A stretch of DNA of 64,000 nucleotides from positions 372,001-436,000 of the forward strand of contig NZ_JACIJE010000001.1 in assembly GCF_014199195.1 (NCBI RefSeq). Direction: 5' to 3'. The stretch comes from Neoroseomonas alkaliterrae. Its GTDB lineage: Bacteria; Pseudomonadota; Alphaproteobacteria; Acetobacterales; Acetobacteraceae. The translations under genes and the position numbers were made by a program. Shown one piece after another: positions 17,416 to 27,772 of this stretch (the first letter of the stretch is position 1; every line of letters begins with the position of its first letter). Under the pieces are notes generated by a model, which worked only from the letters and a program-made list of their open reading frames with translations, did not search any database and was not told where the DNA came from.

Positions 17416-18587
17416 CACGCCGCCCCCGGCCGGCGGAAGCCGGCCAGCCTGCCGTAGAGCGCCACGCACAGCCCGACCGCGACCAGCAGCAGGATCGAGA
17501 GCGCGGCGGCGAGCCCCCAGTTCACGCTGCGCGTCGCATAGAAGCCGACGAACCAGGCGAGCATCTGGTCGTTCGGCCCGCCGAGCAGCGCCGGCGTGAC
17601 GTAGAAGCCGAGCGCCTGGATGAACACCAGCAGGCAGCCCGCGCCGAGCCCCGGCAGGGCGAGCGGCAGCGTCACGCGCAGGAACACCCGCCACGGCGCC
17701 GCGCCGAGCGAGGCCGCCGCGCGCGGCAGGCGCGGGTCGAGCGCGCGGAAGGCCGCGACCAGCGGCAGCACCATGAAGGGCAGCAGGATATGGACCATGC
17801 CGAGCACCACGGCGAAGCGGTTCATCATCAGCGGCAGCGGCCCGATCCCGAAGGCCCCGAGCGCGGCATTGACGACGCCCTCGCGCTGCAGCAGCACCAT
17901 CCAGGCCGCGGTGCGCACCACGAGCGAGATCCAGAAGGGCAGCATCACCGCCGCCAGCAGCGCCGTCGCGACCCAGCCGCGGGCGGTCGCGATCAGCCAG
18001 GCGAGCGGCCAGCCGAGCGCGAGGCAGCAGGCCGTCACCAGCAGCGCGATCCAGAGGCTGCGCGCGAGCACGGCGCGGAAGATGCGGCTCTCCTCCGGCG
18101 CCTGCACCAGCGCCCCGGCGGCGTCGCGGCGCAGGTCGAGCGCGGCGAGCAGATGGAAGGCGGAAAGCGGCCCGCCGGCGCGCCGGATGGCGCCCCAGGT
18201 CTCGGGCTGCGCCCAGTCCTCGCTGACCGCGAGCACGGCCTCGTGCGCCGGGCCGTCGAAGGGGGCGGCAAGGCGGCGGGCGGTCATGGGCAGCAGGCCG
18301 CGCAGGCCGGGCTGGTCGGCGTTCAGCCGCGTCGCGGCGCGGGCGAGGCCGGCGGCATTGCCCGCGCGCGCCTCGCGCAGATCCGCGACGAGGGCGGCGA
18401 AGGCCTCCTCGCCCGGCAGGCCGGCGCCGTCCCATTGCGCGAGCGCGGCGACGGTGCGCGGCAGCACCGGGCGCACCTCGGCATCCGAGACGCCGCGCCA
18501 GAGGAAGGCCATGATCGGCGCGACGAAGGCGAGCAGCAGGAAGATCAGCAGCGGCGCGGTGAGCAGCGCGGCGGTGGAGCGTTTCAT
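17415..18587 (-). CDS. ABC transporter permease, PotB-like, with large periplasmic loop
   Basis: The 390-residue protein has a first helix at about residues 7-30, then an unusually long loop of roughly 130 residues, then a conventional permease core starting at about 168, including an EAA-loop region (RLPRAAASLGAAPWRVFLRV). Standard PotB is about 280 residues; the longer form with an extended first loop is seen in some alphaproteobacterial polyamine/opine-type importers. It forms a two-gene unit with the PotC-like gene and begins 57 bases after cmk. Confidence 0.87.
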   Translation of the reverse strand: MKRSTAALLTAPLLIFLLLAFVAPIMAFLWRGVSDAEVRPVLPRTVAALAQWDGAGLPGEEAFAALVADLREARAGNAAGLARAATRLNADQPGLRGLLPMTARRLAAPFDGPAHEAVLAVSEDWAQPETWGAIRRAGGPLSAFHLLAALDLRRDAAGALVQAPEESRIFRAVLARSLWIALLVTACCLALGWPLAWLIATARGWVATALLAAVMLPFWISLVVRTAAWMVLLQREGVVNAALGAFGIGPLPLMMNRFAVVLGMVHILLPFMVLPLVAAFRALDPRLPRAAASLGAAPWRVFLRVTLPLALPGLGAGCLLVFIQALGFYVTPALLGGPNDQMLAWFVGFYATRSVNWGLAAALSILLLVAVGLCVALYGRLAGFRRPGAA

Positions 18588-18644
18588 GCCGGTGCGGCGG
18601 TCCCGTTGGGGCCCCGGGCTTATACCGCGGCGCGCCGCAGCGCG

Positions 18645-19292
18645 TCAGGCCCGGCCCGCGTCCAGCCTCTCGCGCACCAGCGCCAGCGCCTTGGCGAAGG
18701 CCGCCTCGGCATCGAGCGCGGTGGTGTCGAGGATCACCGCATCCTCCGCCGGGCGCAGCGGCGCCACCGGGCGGTTCGCGTCCTGCGCGTCGCGGTCGCG
18801 GATCTCGGCCTCCACCTGCGCGGGGTCGGCGGCCACGCCGCGGCCGCGCAGTTCCAGGAAGCGGCGGCGGGCGCGTTCCTCCACGCTGGCGGTGACGAAC
18901 AGCTTCACCCGCGCATCGGGGAAGACGACGGTGCCGATGTCCCGCCCGTCCAGCACCGCGCCGCGCGCGCGGCCGAAGGCGCGCTGGAAGTCAAGCAGCG
19001 CGGCGCGCACCGCCGGGATGGCGGCCACCGCGCTCGCCGCCATGTCGGCCATCGGGCCGCGCAGGTCGGTCCGTTCGAGGTCGGCCGGCGTCAGCGCGCG
19101 GGCGGCGGCCTCGGCAATGGCGGCGTCGCGCGGGTCGGCCCCGGCATCGAGCACGCGCCGCCCGACGGCGCGGTAGAGCAGCCCGGTGTCGAGGAAGGGC
19201 AGGCCCAGCGCCTCGGCGAGGCGGCGGGCCAGCGTGCCCTTGCCCGCCGCCGCGGGCCCGTCCACCGCGATGACGGTCGCGCCCTGCGTCAT
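18645..19292 (-). CDS. cmk: Cytidylate kinase
   Basis: Cmk phosphorylates CMP and dCMP with ATP in pyrimidine nucleotide recycling. The 215-residue protein has the P-loop GPAAAGKGT (12-20), [10 protein letters not shown], the [13 protein letters not shown] substrate-binding segment and the lid region [12 protein letters not shown]. It lies 36 bases downstream of aroA, the classical aroA-cmk pairing. The expected next gene, rpsA, is missing here; the ABC permease pair occupies that place. Confidence 0.95.
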   Translation of the reverse strand: MTQGATVIAVDGPAAAGKGTLARRLAEALGLPFLDTGLLYRAVGRRVLDAGADPRDAAIAEAAARALTPADLERTDLRGPMADMAASAVAAIPAVRAALLDFQRAFGRARGAVLDGRDIGTVVFPDARVKLFVTASVEERARRRFLELRGRGVAADPAQVEAEIRDRDAQDANRPVAPLRPAEDAVILDTTALDAEAAFAKALALVRERLDAGRA

Positions 19293-19328
19293 GGCGCGCG
19301 CGCGGCCCCGGCGGATCGTGGCATCGCC

Positions 19329-20675
19329 TCAGGCCGGCCCGATCGCCGCGCCGCCGGCCAGGCCGTTCATCAGCGCCGCGAAACCGGGGAAGGAGGTGTC
19401 GATGAAGGCCGCATCGTCCACCGCGACCGGGGCGCGGGCGGCAAGGCCCATCACCAGCGCGGCCATCGCGATGCGGTGGTCCATGTGCGTCTCGACCGTG
19501 CCGCCGCCGGGGATGGCCCCGCCCGTGCCGTGCACGATCAGGTCGTCGCCCTCGATCTCGGCGCGCACGCCGTTGGCCGCCAGCAGGGCGGCGGTGGCGG
19601 AGAGGCGGTCGCTCTCCTTCACCCGCAGTTCCGCGAGGCCGCGCATGCGCGTCACCCCGCGCGCCGCGGCGGCGGCCACGGCCAGCACCGGGTATTCGTC
19701 GATCATCGAGGGCGCGCGGCCGGGCGGCACCTCGACGCCGCGCAGCTCGGCATGTTCGGCGACGATGTCGCCCACCGGCTCGCCGCCGGCGATGCGCGCA
19801 TTCTCGATGCTGAGCGCCGCGCCCATCTCGCGCAGCGTGGTGAAGAGGCCGGTGCGCAGCGGATTGAGCCCGACATTCTCCACCACCACGCGCGAGCCCG
19901 GGACCAGCAGCGCCGCGACGATGGGGAAGGCGGCGGAGGAGGGATCGCCCGGCACCAGCACCGGTGCGGCGGCCAGTTCCGGCTGGCCCTCCAGCGTGAC
20001 GACGCGGCCCTCGGGCGTGTCCTCGACCGCGACGGTCGCGCCGAAATGGCGCAGCATGTTCTCGGTGTGGTCGCGGGTCGGCTCGCGCTCGACCACTCGG
20101 GTGGTGCCCGGCGCGCAGAGGCCGGCGAGCAGGCAGGCGCTCTTCACCTGGGCCGAGGCCACCGGCAGCACGTAGTCGATCGGCAGCGGGTCGGCCGCGC
20201 CGCGCACCGCGAGCGGCAGGCGCCCGCCCTCGCGCGTCCAGAACTGCGCGCCGGTGGCCGAGAGCGGGTCGGTCACGCGCTTCATCGGGCGGCGGCGCAG
20301 GGAGGCATCCCCGGTCATCACGGCGAACAGCGGGTGGCCCGAGAGCAGCCCCAGCAGCAGCCGCGCCGCGGTGCCGGAATTGCCCATGTCGAGCACATCG
20401 GCCGGCTCCACCAGCCCGCCCGCGCCTCGCCCGGCCACGCGCCAGGCGCCGGGGCCGGTGCGCTCGACCTCCGCGCCGAGCGCGCGCATGGCCGCGGCGG
20501 TGCGCAGCACGTCCTCGCCCTCCAGCAGGCCCGCGATCTCGGTGGTGCCGACGGCGATGGCGCCGAACATCAGGGCGCGGTGGCTGATGGACTTGTCGCC
20601 GGGCACGCCGAGCCTGCCGGCCAGCGGGGCGGACGGCGCGGCGGCCCGGAAGGGGCGGGGTTCGGAATGAGCCAT
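19329..20675 (-). CDS. aroA: 3-phosphoshikimate 1-carboxyvinyltransferase (EPSP synthase)
   Basis: AroA joins shikimate 3-phosphate and phosphoenolpyruvate in aromatic amino acid synthesis. From the ATG at 20675 the protein is 448 residues, normal length. It shows [32 protein letters not shown], the [12 protein letters not shown] segment, [15 protein letters not shown] and the [18 protein letters not shown] region. The alanine in the first loop ([17 protein letters not shown]) and overall pattern suggest a class II-like enzyme, but I cannot confirm the class. It is divergent from the TIGR02300 gene, a standard alphaproteobacterial arrangement. Confidence 0.95.
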   Translation of the reverse strand: MAHSEPRPFRAAAPSAPLAGRLGVPGDKSISHRALMFGAIAVGTTEIAGLLEGEDVLRTAAAMRALGAEVERTGPGAWRVAGRGAGGLVEPADVLDMGNSGTAARLLLGLLSGHPLFAVMTGDASLRRRPMKRVTDPLSATGAQFWTREGGRLPLAVRGAADPLPIDYVLPVASAQVKSACLLAGLCAPGTTRVVEREPTRDHTENMLRHFGATVAVEDTPEGRVVTLEGQPELAAAPVLVPGDPSSAAFPIVAALLVPGSRVVVENVGLNPLRTGLFTTLREMGAALSIENARIAGGEPVGDIVAEHAELRGVEVPPGRAPSMIDEYPVLAVAAAAARGVTRMRGLAELRVKESDRLSATAALLAANGVRAEIEGDDLIVHGTGGAIPGGGTVETHMDHRIAMAALVMGLAARAPVAVDDAAFIDTSFPGFAALMNGLAGGAAIGPA

Positions 20676-20796
20676 GGGCGGCGTTTGACATGGCCCGGCA
20701 TCGCGTGGCAATGCGCCGCACCCGTTTCGGACCGGTCCGCGCGAAGCCGCCACGCCAGGCCTGCGCGCGGGCAGGTCGCCCATTGAGGTCTGCCGG

Positions 20797-21123
20797 ATGG
20801 CCAAGCCCGAACTCGGTCTCAAGCGTACCTGCGTCGCCTGTGGCACGCGCTTCTACGACCTCGCCCGCACGCCCGCCGTCTGCCCGAAATGCGGCACCGA
20901 GCAGCCGGCCGAGCAGCCCCGCCTGCGCCGCGCCGCGGCCACCGCCGCCCCGGACGAGAAGCTGAAGAAGCGCGCCGCCGCGGGGGATGTGGAGGCCGAC
21001 GACATCGAGGTGGAGGACGTCGAGGGCGACGAGGCGATCGAGGACGCCGAGGAGCTCGAGGACGACGCCGAGGGCATCGGCGAGGACATCGAGGTCGAGG
21101 CCGACCGCGACGAGGAGAACTGA
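20797..21123 (+). CDS. TIGR02300-family zinc-ribbon/acidic protein
   Basis: The 108-residue protein starts with a two-knuckle zinc motif (C12-x2-C15 and C29-x2-C32; [20 protein letters not shown]) and ends in a long Glu/Asp-rich tail (residues about 65-108). This matches TIGR02300, a family confined largely to Alphaproteobacteria and found divergent from aroA, as here. Function is unknown; the acidic tail and metal head suggest a small cytoplasmic binding protein. Start chosen at the ATG matching the family N-terminus. Confidence 0.88.
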   Translation: MAKPELGLKRTCVACGTRFYDLARTPAVCPKCGTEQPAEQPRLRRAAATAAPDEKLKKRAAAGDVEADDIEVEDVEGDEAIEDAEELEDDAEGIGEDIEVEADRDEEN

Positions 21124-21131
21124 TCCCCGGC

Positions 21132-21154
21132 GGACGAAGGCCCGGCCTTCGTCC
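21132..21154 (+). terminator. Perfect hairpin after the TIGR02300 gene
   Basis: GGACGAAGGCC and its exact complement GGCCTTCGTCC flank a single C, eight bases after the stop codon; in practice about nine pairs with a five-base loop. There is no run of T after it, so an intrinsic terminator is plausible but not certain. Confidence 0.5.
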
Positions 21155-21238
21155 ACGGGGCACAGGCCGGCGGCCCGTTGCGCCGGCCGGTCCGGCCGCC
21201 CACCTCTCCCCCGCCATCCGGCACGAAGGGGAGATGCC

Positions 21239-21961
21239 ATGAACCAGACCAGCCGCCGCGGCCTCATGCTCGGGGCCGCCGGGCTCGCCGCCCTTGCCGC
21301 GGCGCGCCGCCCGGCCCTCGCCCAGGCGCCCGCGGGCCCGCACACGCTCGCCCCGCTGCCCTATCCGGCGAACGCCAACGAGGCGGCGATCGACGCCCTG
21401 ACGATGGAGATCCATCACGGGCGCCACCACGCGGCCTATGTGAACAACCTCAATGCCGCGCTGCGCGAGCATTCCGCGCTGGCGCAGATGCCGCTCGACG
21501 ACCTGCTGATGCGGCTCTCGCAGGTGCCGGACACGGTGCGCACCGCCATCCGCAACAATGGCGGCGGGCACGCCAACCACGCCATGTTCTGGGAGATCAT
21601 GGGCGGCCAGGGCGGGGAGCCCTCGGGCGAGCTCAAGGCCGCGATCGATCGCGACCTCGGCGGCATGGAGAAGTTCCGCGCGGACTTCAACGCCGCGGGC
21701 ATGCGCGTCTTCGGCTCGGGCTGGGTGTTCGTCGCGGTCACGCCGGCGGGCGGGCTGTCCATCGTGACGCGGCCCAACCAGGACACGCCGCTGATGGAAG
21801 GCGGGCGCGTTCTCATGGGCAACGACGTGTGGGAGCACGCCTACTACCTGCGCTACCAGAACCGCCGGGCGGACTACCTCGCCGCATGGTGGAACGTGCT
21901 GAACTGGGAGAGGATCGCGGCGCGCTACGAGGCGGCGCGGAACGGCACGCTCCGGATTTGA
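21239..21961 (+). CDS. Superoxide dismutase (Mn/Fe type) with twin-arginine signal
   Basis: The enzyme dismutates superoxide. The 240-residue precursor begins MNQTSRRGLMLGAAGLAALA, a twin-arginine signal with R6-R7, a hydrophobic stretch and likely cleavage near residue 28, so the product should be exported folded to the periplasm. Metal ligands are H59, H114, D196 and H200 (DVWEHAYYLRYQNRR). GGGHANHAMFW and NQDTPL are features of manganese-type enzymes, so Mn or cambialistic is more likely than strictly Fe. Most bacterial Mn/Fe enzymes are cytoplasmic, so the export signal is notable. The gene appears monocistronic. Confidence 0.92.
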   Translation: MNQTSRRGLMLGAAGLAALAAARRPALAQAPAGPHTLAPLPYPANANEAAIDALTMEIHHGRHHAAYVNNLNAALREHSALAQMPLDDLLMRLSQVPDTVRTAIRNNGGGHANHAMFWEIMGGQGGEPSGELKAAIDRDLGGMEKFRADFNAAGMRVFGSGWVFVAVTPAGGLSIVTRPNQDTPLMEGGRVLMGNDVWEHAYYLRYQNRRADYLAAWWNVLNWERIAARYEAARNGTLRI

Positions 21962-22030
21962 CGAATGGCCGGGCGGGGAGACCTCTCCGGCGCCCGCAGC
22001 CCCGTTCAAAAGGAGGTTGAGGGCGGCTCC

Positions 22031-22056
22031 GGGGGGAGACGTTCCATTCTCCCCCC
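22031..22056 (+). terminator. Strong G/C hairpin between sod and argG
   Basis: GGGGGGAGA pairs exactly with TCTCCCCCC around an eight-base loop, 70 bases after the superoxide dismutase stop and 64 bases before argG. No T-run follows, so it could end the upstream transcript or act as a structured argG leader. Confidence 0.45.
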
Positions 22057-22119
22057 GCCTTGCGTCCTTCGTTCCCCGGCGTCATACCGCCCCGGTTTTC
22101 CGAGACCTGGGAGCGCCCG

Positions 22120-23355
<1,236 letters not shown>

Positions 23356-23360
23356 CGCGC

Positions 23361-23392
23361 GGGCCGGGGGAGAGGCCGCGCTTCCCCGGCCC
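23361..23392 (+). terminator. Probable argG terminator hairpin
   Basis: GGGCCGGGG pairs with CCCCGGCCC around a 14-base loop, starting five bases after the argG stop, and is followed by TCCCTTCCC. The stem is perfect; the T content after it is modest. Confidence 0.5.
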
Positions 23393-23562
23393 TCCCTTCC
23401 CGGGCCATCCGGCACCCTTTCCGGCGGGCGAGGGGGTCCGGACCTTCTCCACCGGCATCCGGCTTCGCGCCGGCCAGCGCCCGGGCCCGTTCCGCCCCGC
23501 GGTTCCCACCCCGCGCCCCTCTCCTCTAGGCTGCGGTCAACGCCGCCCGACGGGGAGACCCC

Positions 23563-24120
23563 ATGCGCGCCACTGTCCTGCGTCCGATCCTCCTCGCCGC
23601 CCTGCTTGCCACCGCCACGCCGGCCCTCGCGCAATCCGTCTGCCCGGGGCGCCTGTCCGCCAACGCCTTCGCCCCGGTGCCTCGCAACGCCGCCATCGCG
23701 GTGCCCGACCGCGCCCAGACCGAGAACGAGCGCCGCCTGCGCGCCGCCGTGCTCGACGCGCTCGCCAATGCCGGCCGGCGGGTGGATGCGAACGCGCCCT
23801 ACATCCTGTCCTGGCGCGGCGGCATCTCGGCCGAGGGTGACAATTTCGGCGGCTTCGGCGACACCATGCAGGGCCGCGCCTTCCGCGAGGGCGACGACCT
23901 CTCCTGGACGCACGACCTGCCGCGCATGGGCGGCCGCCGCATCCCGACGCTGCGCGTCTCCGGCATCGTGGACCTGCGGGAGCGCGCCTCGGGCCGCGTG
24001 GTCTGGACCGCCATGCTGAGCTGCGAACGCCACGGCACGGACGACGCGGCGCTGTTCGCGCATCTCGCCAATGCCGTCGCGCCGTGGATCGGCCAGTCGC
24101 TGGCCGGGCGGCCGTTCTGA
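23563..24120 (+). CDS. Exported protein of unknown function
   Basis: The 185-residue product has a clear signal peptide (LRPILLAALLATATPALAQS, cleavage near residue 24). The mature domain has alternating strands and a helix pattern (ENERRLRAAVLDALANAGRR, YILSWRGGISAEGDNFGG) and two cysteines, C27 and one at about 151 (LSCERHG), which could form a disulfide. I do not recognise the family with confidence; the layout is loosely like small DUF4136-type envelope proteins. It is preceded by a GGGGAGA ribosome-binding site and lies between argG and addA. Confidence 0.65.
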   Translation: MRATVLRPILLAALLATATPALAQSVCPGRLSANAFAPVPRNAAIAVPDRAQTENERRLRAAVLDALANAGRRVDANAPYILSWRGGISAEGDNFGGFGDTMQGRAFREGDDLSWTHDLPRMGGRRIPTLRVSGIVDLRERASGRVVWTAMLSCERHGTDDAALFAHLANAVAPWIGQSLAGRPF

Positions 24121-24229
24121 CCCGCGCCGCCGGACCCTTGTCCGCCAGGCAGCCACCCCTACTTCCGCGCGCAGCGGCCCTGCGCGCCGGCATGAGGGCC
24201 CGCCGCAACCTGGGACGGCAGCCGACGGC

Positions 24230-27200
24230 ATGAGCGCGGCCACGCCCCGCGCGCGCGCCGAGGCCGCGCAGGCGCGCGCCTCGGACCCGGCCGCCTCCGC
24301 CTGGGTGGAGGCCTCGGCCGGCTCGGGCAAGACCAAGCTGCTGACCGACCGCGTGCTGCGCCTGCTGCTGGCGGGCGTGGAGCCCGGGCGCATCCTGTGC
24401 CTGACCTTCACCAAGGCGGCGGCGGCGGAGATGGCGACGCGCCTCGCCCGCGCCCTCGGCGCCTGGGCCACGGCGGATGGGCAGGCGCTCTCCGCCACGC
24501 TCGCCGCGCTGACCGGCCGCGTGCCGGGGCCCGAGGAGATCGCCGCCGCCCGCGCCCTCTTCGCCCGCGTGCTGGAGCAGCCGGGCGGGATGCGGATCTC
24601 CACCATCCACGCCTTCGCGCAATCCCTGCTGCGAGCCTTCCCGCTGGAAGCGGGCCTCGCCCCGCATTTCGCCGTGGTCGAGGAGCGGGAGGCGCGCGCG
24701 ATGCTGGCGCGCGAGCGCGAGGCGGTGCTGGCCGCCGCCCCGGATGGTGCGGCACTCGCGCATCTCGCGCGGCTGGTGCCGCCCAGCCGCTTCGCCGAGG
24801 TGCTCGGCACGCTGGCGCAGGAGCGCGGCCGGCTGCTGCGCGCGGTGGAGGGGCGGCAGGGGCTGGCCGGGCTCGCCCCCGCGCTCGGCCGCGCCCTCGG
24901 CCTCGCGCCGGGCCAGACGAGCGAGGAGGCGGTGCTGCGCGCCGCCTGCGCGACCGATGACGGGCCGCTCGCCCGCGCGGGCGCGCTGCTCCGCCTGTCC
25001 GGCAACGCCAATGACCGCGCACGCGGGGAGGCGATCGCCGCCTGGCTCGCCCGCGACCTTGCCGGCCGCGCCACGCATTGGGAGGACTGGCGCGGCCTGC
25101 TGCTGACCAACGCCAACACCCCGCGCAAGCAGTTCGCGACCAGGCAGGCGGGGGCCGAGCAGGGCTGCATCCAGGAGATCCTGGCCGCCGAGGCCGCGCG
25201 CGTGGCCGAGGCCGAGGAGGCCCGCGCCGCCACGCGCCTGCTCGCCGCCACCATGGCGCTGCTGGCCATCGGCGCGCCCGTGCTGCGCCGCTACGACGAT
25301 GCGAAGCGCCGCGCCGGGATGCTCGACTACGACGACCTGATCCGCGGCGCCGAGCGGCTGCTGGAGGACCCCGGCAGCGCCTGGGTGCTGTTCAAGCTCG
25401 ATGGCGGGCTCGACCACGTGCTGCTGGACGAGGCGCAGGATTCCAACCCTGACCAGTGGGGCATCGTGCGCGCGCTGACCGGCGAGTTCTTCGCCGGGAC
25501 CGGCGCGCGCGAGGCCGGGCGCACCATCTTCGCCGTGGGCGACGAGAAGCAGTCCATCTACCGCTTCCAGGGCGCGGACCCGGACGGCTTCGCGCGGGAG
25601 CGCAGCCACTACGCCGCCGCCGTGCCCGCCGCCGGGCAGGAGTTCCGCGCGGTCACGCTCGACGTCTCCTTCCGCTCGACCGCGCCGGTGCTCGCGCTGG
25701 TGGATGCGGTCTTCGCCGAGGGCGCGGCGCGCGAGGGCGTGGTCGCGCCGGGGGCGAGCCTGCGCCACTACGCCGACCGCGCCGGCCATGCCGGGGCGGT
25801 CGAGATCTGGCCGCTGCTCGCGGCCGAGGACGCCGCCGAGCCGCCGCCCTGGGCGCCGCCCGCGCGCCCCGAGGCCGCGACCGGCGCGCCGCAGCGCCTC
25901 GCCGCCCTGCTCGCCGCGCGCATCCGCCACATGCTCGACCACGAGACGCTGCCCGCCCGCGTCGAGAAGGGGCGCGAGGCCGAGCAGCCCGCCGGCCGGC
26001 GCGTGCGGCCGGGCGACATCCTCGTGCTGGTGCGCGCCCGCGCGCGCGGCGGCTTCATGGCCGCCCTGGTGCGCGAGCTGAAGGACCGCGACGTGCCGGT
26101 GGGCGGCGTGGACCGCATGGTGCTGGCCGAGCAGATCGCGGTGCAGGACATGCTCGCGCTCGCCGAGGTGCTGCTGCTGCCCGAGGACGACCTCGCCCTC
26201 GCCGCGCTGCTGAAGTCGCCGCTCATCGGGCTCGACGACGACGACCTGATCGCGCTCGCGCCGCCCCGGGCGGGCCCGCTCTGGGCCGCCCTCGCCGCGC
26301 ATCGCGGGGCGGATTCCCGCTTCGGGCGCGTGGCGGACTGGCTCGCGGCGCGGATGGAGCTCGCCGACCGCGTGAGCCCGCATGCCCTCTTCGCGGCCGT
26401 GCTGGGCGGGCCGGGGCCGCTCGATGCGCGGGCGGGGCGGGCGAGGATGCTCGCCCGGCTCGGCCCCGACGCGGCCGATCCGCTGGACGAGTTCCTCGAG
26501 GCCGCGCTCGCGCATGAACGCGCCCATCCGCCCTCCCTGCAGGGCTTCGTGCATGCCCTGCGCCAGGGTGAGGCGGAGGTGAAGCGCGAATCCGAAGGGG
26601 CGGGGGATGCCGTGCGCATCATGACGGTGCATGGCGCGAAGGGGCTGCAGGCGCCCATCGTCATCCTGCCCGACACCACCGCCGAGCCGCCCGACCGGAC
26701 CGCGCTGCGCTGGCTGGCAGAGGACATCCCCGCCTGGGCGCCGCGGCAGGAGGGCTTCGCCGCCAGCGCCTTCACCGCCCGCCGCGCGGCGGACCAGGAG
26801 GCGGACGCAAAGGAGCGCCACCGCCTGCTCTATGTCGCGCTGACCCGCGCCGAGGACCGGCTGATCGTCTGCGGCTGGAAGGGCGCGAAGGAGGTGCCGG
26901 ACGGCGCCTGGTACCGCCTGGTCGAGGCCGGCTTCGGCCGCCTCCCGGGCGTGGAGGAGGCGCCCTTCGACCCCGCCGCCTTCGGCGCGCCCGCCGATGG
27001 CGTGCCGGCCGGGGGGGTGCTGCGCCGCCTCGCCTGCCCGCAGCAGGTGCCGCCCCGTGGCGAGGATCCGCCCCGCGCCCGCGCCGGCGCCGCCGCCCTG
27101 CCCGGCTGGGCGCGCCGCCCCGCCCCGCCCGAGGCGCCCGCCGGCGCCGTCGCGCCCTCCGCCCTGCCAGGGGAGGAGGAGACGCCCGCCGCCCCGCCGC

Positions 27201-27718
27201 GTCCCTCGGACGACCCGCGCGGGCTGCGCTTCCGCCGCGGCCGGCTGGTCCATGCGCTGCTGCAGCACCTGCCCGAGCACCCGCCCGCGCAGCGCGAGGC
27301 GATGGCCCGCCGCTTCCTCGCCCGCCCGGGGCACGGGCTGGAGGAGGCGGAACAGGCGGAGGTGCTGGCCGAGGTGATGGCGCTGCTGGCCGAGCCGCTG
27401 CTCGCCGCCGCCCTCGGCCCGGGCAGCCTCGCGGAAGCGCCGCTCGCAGGCCGGGTGGGTGGCAGGCTGATCGCGGGGCAGGTGGACCGGCTGCTGGTCG
27501 CGCCCGACCGCGTGCTGGTGCTGGACTACAAGACCAACCGCCCGCCGCCGCGCGAGCCCGGGGCGGTCGCGCCGCTCTACCTGCGGCAGATGGCGGCCTA
27601 TCGCGCCCTGCTGCGCGCCGCCTTCCCCGGCCGCCCGGTCGCATGCGCGCTGGTCTGGACCCATGGGGCGCGGGTGATGGCGCTGCCCGACGCGCTGCTC
27701 GACGCCCACGCGCCGTAG
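24230..27718 (+). CDS. addA: Double-strand break repair helicase/nuclease AddA
   Basis: AddA is the UvrD-like helicase and nuclease subunit of AddAB, which processes DNA double-strand breaks for RecA loading. The 1162-residue protein has Walker A (ASAGSGKTK, 29-37), the Q-less motif Ia region FTKAAAAEMATRL, Walker B (LLDEAQDSNPDQW), GDEKQSIYRFQGADP, SFRST, MTVHGAKGLQAP and LYVALTRAEDRL. The C-terminal nuclease has LVLDYKTNRPPP with D1099 and K1101. Alphaproteobacterial addA normally follows addB directly; addB is not next to it here. The ATG at 24230 places the P-loop at the usual distance from the N-terminus. Confidence 0.93.
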   Translation: MSAATPRARAEAAQARASDPAASAWVEASAGSGKTKLLTDRVLRLLLAGVEPGRILCLTFTKAAAAEMATRLARALGAWATADGQALSATLAALTGRVPGPEEIAAARALFARVLEQPGGMRISTIHAFAQSLLRAFPLEAGLAPHFAVVEEREARAMLAREREAVLAAAPDGAALAHLARLVPPSRFAEVLGTLAQERGRLLRAVEGRQGLAGLAPALGRALGLAPGQTSEEAVLRAACATDDGPLARAGALLRLSGNANDRARGEAIAAWLARDLAGRATHWEDWRGLLLTNANTPRKQFATRQAGAEQGCIQEILAAEAARVAEAEEARAATRLLAATMALLAIGAPVLRRYDDAKRRAGMLDYDDLIRGAERLLEDPGSAWVLFKLDGGLDHVLLDEAQDSNPDQWGIVRALTGEFFAGTGAREAGRTIFAVGDEKQSIYRFQGADPDGFARERSHYAAAVPAAGQEFRAVTLDVSFRSTAPVLALVDAVFAEGAAREGVVAPGASLRHYADRAGHAGAVEIWPLLAAEDAAEPPPWAPPARPEAATGAPQRLAALLAARIRHMLDHETLPARVEKGREAEQPAGRRVRPGDILVLVRARARGGFMAALVRELKDRDVPVGGVDRMVLAEQIAVQDMLALAEVLLLPEDDLALAALLKSPLIGLDDDDLIALAPPRAGPLWAALAAHRGADSRFGRVADWLAARMELADRVSPHALFAAVLGGPGPLDARAGRARMLARLGPDAADPLDEFLEAALAHERAHPPSLQGFVHALRQGEAEVKRESEGAGDAVRIMTVHGAKGLQAPIVILPDTTAEPPDRTALRWLAEDIPAWAPRQEGFAASAFTARRAADQEADAKERHRLLYVALTRAEDRLIVCGWKGAKEVPDGAWYRLVEAGFGRLPGVEEAPFDPAAFGAPADGVPAGGVLRRLACPQQVPPRGEDPPRARAGAAALPGWARRPAPPEAPAGAVAPSALPGEEETPAAPPRPSDDPRGLRFRRGRLVHALLQHLPEHPPAQREAMARRFLARPGHGLEEAEQAEVLAEVMALLAEPLLAAALGPGSLAEAPLAGRVGGRLIAGQVDRLLVAPDRVLVLDYKTNRPPPREPGAVAPLYLRQMAAYRALLRAAFPGRPVACALVWTHGARVMALPDALLDAHAP

Positions 27719-27772
27719 CGGCGCGGCGGGCGGGGTGCGAGACTGGCGCGACCGGGATTCGGGGGAAGGGGA

